Assembly (NCBI GenBank): GCA_037102815.1
Contig: BTPP01000003.1
Coordinates: 1,798,001 to 1,862,000 of the forward strand
DNA from: Neurospora intermedia
Taxonomy: Eukaryota; Ascomycota; Sordariomycetes; Sordariales; Sordariaceae
Reading direction: 5' to 3'
Length of the DNA: 64,000 bases
Shown here: positions 57,201-64,000 of the stretch, in pieces
Layout: the number at the start of each line of letters is the position of its first letter
Numbering within the stretch: the stretch's first letter is position 1
Notes under the pieces: generated by a model
Told to the model about the DNA's origin: nothing
Database searches by the model: none
What the model saw: the letters and a program-made list of their open reading frames with translations, nothing else
Made by a program: the position numbers and the translations under genes

Positions 57201-57757
57201 ATGGCTCTGATGACGGTGCCGACCTCGAGGACTTTATCGTCAGCGATGGTGAAGTCACCTCGAGTTTACAGCATCGTCCCCGCGGGTCCACCTCGCCAAC
57301 AACAGCTCCTGACGCGGGGTCGTCTTCCTTGTCCTCGAAAACGGGACGCAAGCAGCAAGTACCAGATTCCTTCGCGTCGGATGAAGATGATGGCGATGTG
57401 TTTGGATCCAAATTTGTACCGGTAACCGCGTCGGCAGCTAAAGGCTCGTTGCCATCAACAGCGAGACGAGAGAAGCCCAAACCGTTTTATGTGCCGGTAG
57501 ATTTACCCGCAACCCAGGACACAACGGACGGAGACGACGACTTACCCGATATCGAATTTCTGTCTGCTAAGAGAAAGAGGGAAGGCACAGGTACGGGGAT
57601 GCGAACGGGGAGCCCAGGACATGCTAAAGTTGGCGACACCTCGAAAGGGGGCGGCGGCGGAGATCAAACTCGAGAGAAACCTTCTGGTGGTGCGGCGTCC
57701 CATGCCCGAGCGAGGAAGCGAACTGTGGTGATGGATAGTGATGACGACCAGGAATGA
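54251..57757 (+). CDS. MPH1: ATP-dependent 3'-5' DNA helicase Mph1 (FANCM family)
   Basis: A 1168-aa intronless ORF from ATG 54251. The first residues [17 protein letters not shown] are typical of fungal Mph1/Fml1. The helicase core has Walker A P-T-G-L-G-K-T (Lys181), [10 protein letters not shown], the D-E-A-H box (278-281), L-T-A-T-P-G, and the C-terminal lobe with [10 protein letters not shown] and [12 protein letters not shown], as in FANCM/Hef. After about 790 the protein is hydrophilic, with basic and acidic clusters, as expected for a partner-binding tail (MHF, Smc5/6 in yeast). It unwinds D-loops and reverses stalled forks, favouring non-crossover repair. Length is close to other filamentous-fungal Mph1 proteins. 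Confidence 0.96.
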   Translation: MDDDDFDDIPDEDLMLAFTQATSNITSHQPSNSKQLASSAKPPAQAWPISDSTRRIVTSTVSQGQATASGRAKTAGKPTTSATASRPSPAQSSQRKNLRQTTLWGGTLEEDAQPAPQAVSNRPFRADMPPEQPTHHEIDIEEMKTWVYPMNLGPIRDYQFSIVKNGLFNNTLVALPTGLGKTFIAATIMLNYIRWTKTAKAVFVAPTKPLASQQVQACLSIAGIPRSQATLLTGETPPVLREDEWATKRLFFMTPQTLMNDLSKGYADPKSIVLLVIDEAHRATGDYAYVKVVEFLRRFSKSFRILALTATPGSSLEGVQDVIDNLGISHVEIRTEESIDIRQYVHSRDINTITFDPSDEMMEVRDLFSKALKPLVTKLSSQNIYYGRDPMSLTTYGLMKARNDWMAGPGRHVNQGTKFSVIATFAILQSLAHSIKLLNFHGIKPFYNNLAEFRTTEEEKGGKGSKLKRQVLEDENFQKMMDMIEGWMKIDGFLGHPKLEYLCETLVNHFMDAGEGSNTRAIVFSEYRDSAEEIVRILNKQPLIKATVFVGQADSKRSEGMKQKQQIETIEKFKNGTHNVLVATSIGEEGLDIGQVDLIVCYDASASPIRMLQRMGRTGRKRAGNIVLLLMKGKEEDKFNEAKDNYATMQRMICEGSRFTFRHDLSSRIVPRDIRPEVEKKVVEIPLENSQNPELPEPKRSAARMRTKPAKKKFNMPDGVETGFIKASFFGQAGAKTAKPPARPPAPKETDFIAERPQIESVLLSTSQENELRRNYTKIPLGHSKVEELDIDWYRHPTSRRVVQKTIHVKHGEYTKRCVKLFRRLAKSQAPANRYTKPYGETDTSSWELIPLPPFADETEGETSRKGQKKRPRLESGQEAEEAEQYAAPKKRQATAKAKSTGVSKQTNKPRARHTALISDCEEGGNEYDGNVDDDEQSRSRNFRSKGRGRGSGRGKKSQPKQGDPNVDYGDDCTRASDMEMGTDGSDDGADLEDFIVSDGEVTSSLQHRPRGSTSPTTAPDAGSSSLSSKTGRKQQVPDSFASDEDDGDVFGSKFVPVTASAAKGSLPSTARREKPKPFYVPVDLPATQDTTDGDDDLPDIEFLSAKRKREGTGTGMRTGSPGHAKVGDTSKGGGGGDQTREKPSGGAASHARARKRTVVMDSDDDQE

Positions 57758-58774
57758 ATGGCGTCCGTCTCGTTGGCGTCATGGCCTCACGAGGACATCT
57801 ACATGGTCACACCATTCATTATTCGCTCGGTAGGGTCACAGAGATCGGGTTTTCGGGGTTTCGGGCGGTTCACGAGGAGAATCGGGATGTAGAACCGACA
57901 GCATAGCGGGGGTTATTGATATAAAACGTGGCGATGTCAGCAGGTTCCATATCGAGATGGTCGCTTGCGATCTATGTCATCGACATCGCCATCAACTTAT
58001 TTCTTATATGCCTAGTGTGAAAACTGACAATGGGCCAACGTCAGCAATGAAGACAGACACGGTGTGTTTACAGTCGTAAACTAGGTCCCAGTCTTCTTGT
58101 TATTTGTGAGCTGCGACGTGCATTTTGTCATGAAGTGATGTAATTGTGTAACATTGAACGTGAACTGGCGTAAAACTATGTAAAACACACTGGCAAAAGA
58201 GGACTTACACGACGGTGTAAGCGAAGCTGCGCCACATGTGGCGGTGCTCGACTGAATGAACGCCCCAAACAAGTTCTTCAAGGGACTTCGGGTGATCACA
58301 GGCAGGGTCGTGTTTTGCTAGCGTCTGTGGTTGCCACCGACAACCAGAAACTCCACTTCCGTCACTACGCTTTTTGTTTTCCAACAGCTGCCCTGCCTGC
58401 GTGTGTGTCTGTCTGACTAACTTGGCGATAAACCAACATTCCTCGCTTTTCCTTCATCAATATCTATTATAGTCAGCACCTCCACGTGTAACAAAACTTA
58501 TTGACGAATGAAAGGAAACTACTTGCTTTGGTCATCGCATTCATTGTAAGGCCAAATCACCAACGGCAAGCAAATAGTTTGCTTGCCCGTGCTGTCGAAC
58601 AAAAGCGCGACGATTCGACGACACGCTCGATAAGCTTCCAGTTCCGATCAGCGTTCGGTAGACCTTCGTCCTCAGCAATCTTTCGTCGCCTACCAAACCC
58701 GGGAGTTACAAGAATTGCCCGCACACGTTCCGTCACCCTCTCGAAGCTGTTTGATCGATTCCAATTTCGTCGCC
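57758..58774. other. Intergenic: MPH1 3' flank and SRC1 promoter
   Basis: About 1.0 kb. Contains an E-box CACGTG at 58483, about 290 bp upstream of the SRC1 ATG. Short frames (58081-58299, 58501-58797) are not supported as genes. Confidence 0.5.
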
Positions 58775-61286
58775 ATGTCGGACGTCGAGAACGTTGATTA
58801 TCTCCAGCCGGGCTTCGACCCTCGGTCGCTGACCGTCCCGCGCCTGCGCTCGATCCTCGTCACCCACCAGGTGCCGTATCCTAGCACGGCAAAGAAGAGC
58901 CAGCTCGTCGACTTGTTCAACGAGCATGTGGTGCCTCTGTCCAAGAAGTATCTAGCGAGCCGCACTGCTAAGAGGTCCAGCAAAGGTATTGTCGATGCTG
59001 ACACGCAGAGCTCGGCGAGCACCGACTTCGACCAGGAGCTGCCGCCTCCTTCTCGAAGCACCCGTCGCTCGCGATCGCCCCGCAAGGTATCGAGGGTGAA
59101 ACTGGAGGAGGATGTCCAGGAAAGCCACGCTCCTGTGACGCCGGCAGCTGCTCGTGGGACCACAAGCCAAAGGGTATCCCGCTCTGCAGCATCACACGTA
59201 TCTCATGCGCCGAGTGTTTCCGACACAGATGATACGGGCCACGAGGCAGAGACGTCTTTTCAAGAAACGTCCTATCAAGAAACGCCATCTACGCTCGGTA
59301 GGAACTTGCATACGACGCCGGCTGTTAAGCACGAATCCGACGACGATTTCTTCAAGCGAACCCCCGCGACTGCGAGCGTATTCACGAATGACAACCCCTT
59401 CCAGGCCGGAAGTCCTGCGGCACCTCCTTCGACCATGAAGACTCCGAGCCATCGTCGCAAAACGAGCGCGTTGGATTCTACTTACACCAGAACCCCTTCT
59501 ACTGTCGCTTCGCGAAGACGAACAGATGGCCCGCAATACGAGGAGCTAGAGACGCCCGACACGACATCATCGATCAGGAGTTACGAGCCCAGCTCGACGT
59601 CTACGGTCAGGACATACCAACTGCCTTTTGGAAAGCACTCGATGCCCAAGACCCCGAGGTCACCCGAATACTCTGAAATGTCCATGATGTCCAATGTTGC
59701 GGACTCCTCGTATATCGTGGACTCATCATATGTCGAAGCGGGAGAAGAGTTTACTCCAGACGAGCAGTTGGCTTTAATGCAAGAGGAGATAGACAATCCT
59801 GCTCTGGCCGTGCAAAGGAACAAGCAAGTTAGCCGTAGGGAAAGAAGTCCTTTGACCACTCCATTGTGGGTCCTCCTCACTACTCTCTTGGTCGCTTACG
59901 CGGGCTGGTACCGACAAGAGAAGATCGCGGTTGGGTACTGTGGTCTTGGGCGCGAATCGCGCCAGCTTGTCGGACGAAGTATCAAATTGCCTGACTGGGC
60001 GACAGAAGTAACCGACAAGATTGGCCTCCACGATTTCGAGGTCCCTGAATGGGCTGGACCGTTCCTCGAACCCGACTGCGAACCGTGCCCTCCGCATGCC
60101 TACTGCTACGAAGCTTTCATTGCCCGCTGCGAGCCTGGCTTCGTTCTCAAGCCTCACCCGCTCGCTCTCGGAGGTCTCATTCCCCTGCCGCCTACTTGCG
60201 AGCCCGACGGCGAGAAGGCGCGCAAGGTTCAAGCGGTTGCCAACAAGGCCGTCGAGGAGCTGCGGGATCGTAGAGCCAAGTACGAGTGTGGCGAGCCCTT
60301 GGAGCCCGAGGGTAAGCCTCTGGAGAGCCCTGCGATCGACGAGCAAGAGCTTAAGGAGTCTCTGAGCAAGAAGCGGAGCAAGCGGATGGCAGCCGAGGAG
60401 TTTGAGGAACTTTGGGCCGCGGCCTTGGGAGAAGTTAAGGCTCGGGATGAGGTTGAAGTCCACGTAACGGACTCCTACTACGAGTAAGTTCCCAGGAAGT
60501 ACCTGAACAGTGTTATCATGACAACATAAGCTCTTTTCTGACCACGCCTGGACTAACCAGACCGGTTGCTTCCGAACCATTAGAAGAAAAGGAGATACCT
60601 CTGGCTTTCCAACCACCAAGCTATCGTCCAGCTCTCTCGCTCGCCTTCCGTACACCTGCGCGTTCCGCCGATCCGTCAAGCTTGGACTGGCTCGACATCG
60701 ACTCAGCATTGGTGGAGTGATCCTATCCCTTCTCTCCCTCATCTACGGCCGCAACGCCTACCGCACGCACCGCGCCGTCGCCCGCCAGATCCCCGGTCTG
60801 GTCGACCAGGTTCTCGACCGCCTGGCTCTCCAGAAGGAGATCGCCTTCAAGTCGGAAGGTGATGACGACGCCTTTCTGTTCTTGCCCAACCTGCGCGATG
60901 ACGTGCTCCGGTCCGTGCACCGCCTCGCCGAGCGCGAGCGTGTATGGAAGAAGGTCGCGGCTGTCGTGGAGCAGAACAGCAACGTGCGCACGGGCCAGCG
61001 CGAGAGCAGCAGCGGTGAGATCGCCCGCGCGTGGGAGTGGATCGGCCCCAGCAGGCCTGGGATCACGGGCGGCGAGGCTAGGAGGCGTTTGAAGTCCAAC
61101 AATGGTTACAGAGTTTCTTGGGGCCCGGATGTCAAGACTGAGGCTGAGGTGGAGGAGGAGCAGCAGCAGGTGGTGAAGGGGGAGGAGGATCAGCAGAAGT
61201 ATGAGACTCCTACTCATCCGCCTGCGAGGGCCGGCGGTAGCAGGTTTGGTTTCAGGAAGTGGACTGAAGGGAGGCCGATTTACTAG
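58775..61286 (+). CDS. SRC1: Inner nuclear membrane protein Src1/Heh (LEM2/MAN1 family)
   Basis: Two exons, 58775-60483 and 60584-61286, give 803 aa. The 100-bp intron has donor GTAAGT, branch site CTAAC at 60553 and acceptor ATTAG. Residues about 8-60 form the HeH/LEM-like DNA-binding domain (V-P-R-L-R-S-I-L-V-T-H). A basic, Ser-rich region follows, then transmembrane segment 1 (about 362-380, L-W-V-L-L-T-T-L-L-V-A-Y-A), a lumenal part with paired cysteines (C-E-P-C-P-P-H-A-Y-C-Y), transmembrane segment 2 (about 611-625, I-G-G-V-I-L-S-L-L-S-L-I-Y-G), and the MSC winged-helix domain. It anchors chromatin and rDNA to the inner nuclear membrane and helps nuclear-pore and ESCRT surveillance. ATG 58775 is the first ATG of the frame. 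Unspliced RNA ends at TAA inside the donor, giving a 570-aa one-membrane-segment form. Confidence 0.92.
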
Positions 61287-61937
61287 ATGGCTTATGTTAT
61301 GTCCGTCCTTCTTACCAGATACGGAAGGTACAAACGGTTCAGTCATATTTGTACACATGCTTGATTTCTATTCATTCACCTGTACATACTTTTTTTACCC
61401 TTGGCTTTTCTGTTCGTTTTCGGTACTATGGTCGTCATCTTGTGTGTTCATAGACCGTCTTGGTTGTCGACTGTTAGGGAGGAGTTGAGGGGTAAGAAAG
61501 CAACCTGAAAGTTAAATGTGAGGAGCAAGTTGAATCGTTTACCTCGAAACTGTTTGAAGACTCGTTCAATGGACCAATTGTTGACTTTTGTTTTCTCTTG
61601 ATACGTAATGCTTTTGACACGCGCATACATACAACGAGTAAAGCAAGTTGGTTCAGGATGCCCGCAAACGTCATACGAACCGTTAACGCCGTTTCTCGTC
61701 TTCGAATAAAGGTCACCGAAACAATCAGCTCAGCATAAGCCTCTTCTTCCGCATTTTCACCACTTCAAGGATGCCAGATATCTTGAACCCGGATCACCAC
61801 ACATTCGATACCTTGTTAACCCTCATTTCAATCCCCAGATTCGCTCTAATCTCCAAGCTAGGCTGAAATAAATACTTTTATCTCCATTTTATTTTTATTC
61901 TTGCCTCTTATGTCCTTTGTTTCTCCTATCTAATCAC
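61287..61937. other. Convergent intergenic region between SRC1 and HIS1
   Basis: About 650 bp of 3' flanks, with T-rich stretches at 61376-61410 and 61860-61930. No further gene supported. Confidence 0.5.
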
Positions 61938-63209
61938 TCATGCCCTGCTGCCACGGGTGTTGTGAATATCGAGCACAATAATGTCGGTGGCACCAACGGT
62001 GGTCAGGTCGTCCATAACAGTCGCGATACGCTTCTTCTCTACCATAGCGCTGACGGCAACCCAGCCCTCGGTCTCGAGTGAGGTGATGGTGGGGGCGCGC
62101 TTGCCGGGAGTGATCTTAGTGGCGTCGGCCAGACGGGTGCGCTCGACATTGTACTGGCAGAGCACGTATTTTTGGGCGGTAATAACGCCGCCAATACGTG
62201 CCGCAATCAGATCGACCATCTCCGGGTTGCTGGGGGCCTTGGACTTGATGAGGATGGCGGAGGACTCAACGACGGTGTCGATGGCCATGAGGCCGGCGGC
62301 CTTCATGGTCTCTCCGGACTCTGTCGGGGCGAAATATGTTAGTTACTGCGTCAGGGTTGGGGAGAGCCGCGGGCAATGCTGGCTAGATTACTCACCAACA
62401 AGATCGACGATACCGTCGGCGACGCCGAGAGCGCAGGCAGCCTCGACACTGCCGCTGAGCTCAATGATCTGAGTCTTGAGCTTACGGCCGGCGAGCTGGG
62501 AGGCGTCCGCATCCACAAGACCCTCCTGCTCCAGCTCGAGACGGGCAAAGTATTCTTGCGCAAGGTGAACAAAGCTGGTGCCGATGTTCTTGCCGATCAA
62601 GTCCTTGCCAGTAGCGTACTCGCCCTTAACGGGAACCTGGACCTGGAGCTTGCAGGCGCCGAAGCCCAGCTCCATGACGGTATCGCATCCCTGAGGCTTC
62701 GCCTTCTCGCCATCCTGGGCGCTCCACTCGCCGCTCTGACGGCGGGCGCGGGCAACGGTGCGGACGCCGGCATCGTGCTCCTGAACTTGGTCATAGCCAG
62801 TGATGCCGAGGTCGACACGGCCCTCGCCGACGAAGGTGGGGATATCGGCGGCGGGAAGGAAGACGAGGGCGATAGGAAGGTTCTTGACGAGCGCAATGTC
62901 GAGGCGGTTCTCGCGTCTAAACTGGATGTCGGCGCCCTCGAGTAGGTTCAAGCAGGCTTGCAACAGGCGACCCTCTGCAGGAAGTTACCGCGTTAGATAT
63001 ATATGTATTGACCAGACGCTCGGTATAGCATGTCGTGACTCACTCTTGGGCACGGCAAAGAGAAGTCTGCCTTCGAGACTTTGGGAGACGTCAGCTTGTA
63101 TGCCTTTTTATTGGCCATTGTAGATGCGGCATCGACGGCGGCGGGGAGTCGGATCGATTTCAGGCAGCGGTGGCCGAGAGGACATGACTAACTGGTTTAC
63201 CAAATCCAT
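61938..63209 (-). CDS. HIS1 (his-2 in Neurospora): ATP phosphoribosyltransferase (HisG long form, first step of histidine synthesis)
   Basis: Four exons on the minus strand, 63209-63193, 63078-63044, 62974-62396 and 62320-61938, give 337 aa with phase kept throughout; introns are 114, 69 and 75 bp (donors GTTAGT, GTGAGT, GTGAGT). Splicing rebuilds the conserved start M-D-L-V-N-H-L-E-G-R-L-L-F-A-V-P-K-K-G-R. Then come G-A-D-I-Q-F, F-L-P-A-A-D-I-P-T-F-V-G-E-G-R-V-D-L-G-I-T-G, the PRPP loop region with S-G-S-V-E-A-A-C-A-L-G, and the C-terminal histidine-sensing domain (P-G-K-R-A-P-T-I-T, E-G-W-V-A-V-S-A-M). It condenses ATP and PRPP and is feedback-inhibited by histidine. It is about 40 aa longer than yeast His1 (297 aa), mainly a basic insert after G-Y-D-Q-V-Q-E. 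The start ATG lies in a 17-nt exon; downstream ATG 63119 is out of frame. Confidence 0.93.
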
Positions 63210-64000
63210 GAAGGGCTATGTAGAGTGGAGGACGGATGAAAGGGTGGGTATATGAGATTCGCAAAGAGAAATCGGCGTCGGTCGAGTATATGTGGACTAG
63301 AAAAAGTTGATGGGGATCACCAGTTAGTCTCGTCTGCGAATTGGAAACAAGCGAGAGAGAGTTCTTGGATACCGGCAGGACTTGAGAAAAAGAGATCCCC
63401 GTGAAAGAAAGTACCAGGACAGTATACAAGTACAAGAGGGGCTGGCGGGGGTGGATGACATACCACGGGAGACACTTCAGACGATTGTAGCTGGGTATGT
63501 GATATGGATCGAATTGATTTAAATGAACGTCGGCAGCATGGACAGATGGGGATTGTCCTGGAGGGGCAGGTTTGCTGGAATCGAATGGCCGGCTTTCTGG
63601 GGCCGCTTCTCTGTGGAAGTCGGAATTTTCCTGATCTGGCGCATCCAGGACAATGGAGCCCACCAAAGGCGGCCAAAGGCCCACGTTCCTGAATCGGAGC
63701 TAAAAGTTGGTGACTGGAGATTTTCTGTGTGACTGGGTGCCCCTCGCCGGTTCCGTCCCGCGTTCGTGGTGATCGACCAGGTGGTGGACAGTGGGGGCTC
63801 CCAGCAAAACCGCTCTGCAGGCGGCGGGGCTCCCCGACCCGCACAAGTCGGGCATCGGTTATCTCAGCGCTCAGACCTCTCTTTCTGGGCGCTCGCGCAC
63901 GGACCAGATTACCACATTACAGTAGAAAAAAAATCAATTTATCGATCAAATGCCTAGGTTTCCGTTTATGGTAATATTTCTGACATGCGCCCCAAGAGGT
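63210..64000. other. HIS1 upstream region to the right window edge
   Basis: About 790 bp. Overlapping short frames on both strands (63160-63974) are not convincing. A perfect TGACTCA (CPC-1/Gcn4-type site) was not seen here; a single TGACTCA-like match lies inside intron 2 (63036-63042). Confidence 0.45.

Noticed and set aside
60561-60719. CAG acceptor at 60560 as the main SRC1 splice site
   Set aside because: It is only a few bases from the CTAAC branch point and gives a frame that stops at 60718, losing the conserved second membrane segment and MSC domain.
63036-63042. TGACTCA-like match as a CPC-1 promoter element of HIS1
   Set aside because: It is formed by the intron 2 donor (GTGAGTCA on the minus strand) inside the gene, not in the promoter.
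1-64000. CRISPR array, bacterial-type operon or horizontally acquired island
   Set aside because: No regularly spaced direct repeats; genes have fungal introns and fungal families throughout, with no composition shift other than RIP.

Overview
This window is euchromatic chromosome sequence from a filamentous ascomycete, most likely a Neurospora species (N. crassa or a close relative). Three things point there. Introns are short (about 55-115 bp, one of 215 bp) with GTRNGT-type donors. The first ~5.2 kb is AT-rich DNA almost stripped of CA and TG dinucleotides, the mark of repeat-induced point mutation (RIP). A NUC-1 phosphate regulator and the ATP phosphoribosyltransferase gene (his-2 in Neurospora) lie about 21 kb apart; I recall these two loci as closely linked on N. 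crassa linkage group I. The species is inferred, not proven.

Layout. 1-5230 is a RIP-destroyed Ty3/gypsy-type retroelement on the minus strand, cut by the left window edge; 5231-6230 is a lightly RIPed flank holding an unmutated island. From about 6230 the DNA is normal single-copy sequence. Genes in order: a large type II membrane glycoprotein (7622-10906, +); mitochondrial TsaD/Qri7 (11677-13497, +); proteasome subunit beta5/Pre2 (14020-15110, -, two exons); a Reg1-like PP1 regulatory subunit (16715-18507, -, two exons); a 9.7-kb stretch with no gene I can support (18508-28218); tRNA m1G37 methyltransferase Trm5 (28219-29927, -, five exons); Nus1 (30582-31711, -, three exons); exocyst Sec10 (32752-35394, +); a 606-aa small-heat-shock-like protein with a split alpha-crystallin domain (35886-37706, -); the bHLH regulator NUC-1 (38534-40990, -); a Kelch-type membrane protein (44240-46618, -); mRNA export receptor Mex67 (50990-53030, -, two exons); FANCM-type helicase Mph1 (54251-57757, +); inner nuclear membrane protein Src1/Heh (58775-61286, +, two exons); ATP phosphoribosyltransferase (61938-63209, -, four exons with a 17-nt first exon).

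The genes are independently transcribed housekeeping and regulatory genes, not a cluster. Shared themes are weak: two tRNA-modification enzymes acting at or next to the anticodon (Qri7 t6A37, Trm5 m1G37), two secretory/glycosylation genes side by side (NUS1, SEC10), and divergent MEX67/MPH1. I found no CRISPR, operon, tRNA or rRNA gene and no gene cluster for a new system. The most interesting items are the RIP-killed element with a RIP-spared island beside it, the split alpha-crystallin protein, the possible regulated intron of SRC1, the micro-exon start of the histidine gene and the large gene-free interval with recurrent TAGGTA/TACCTA motifs.
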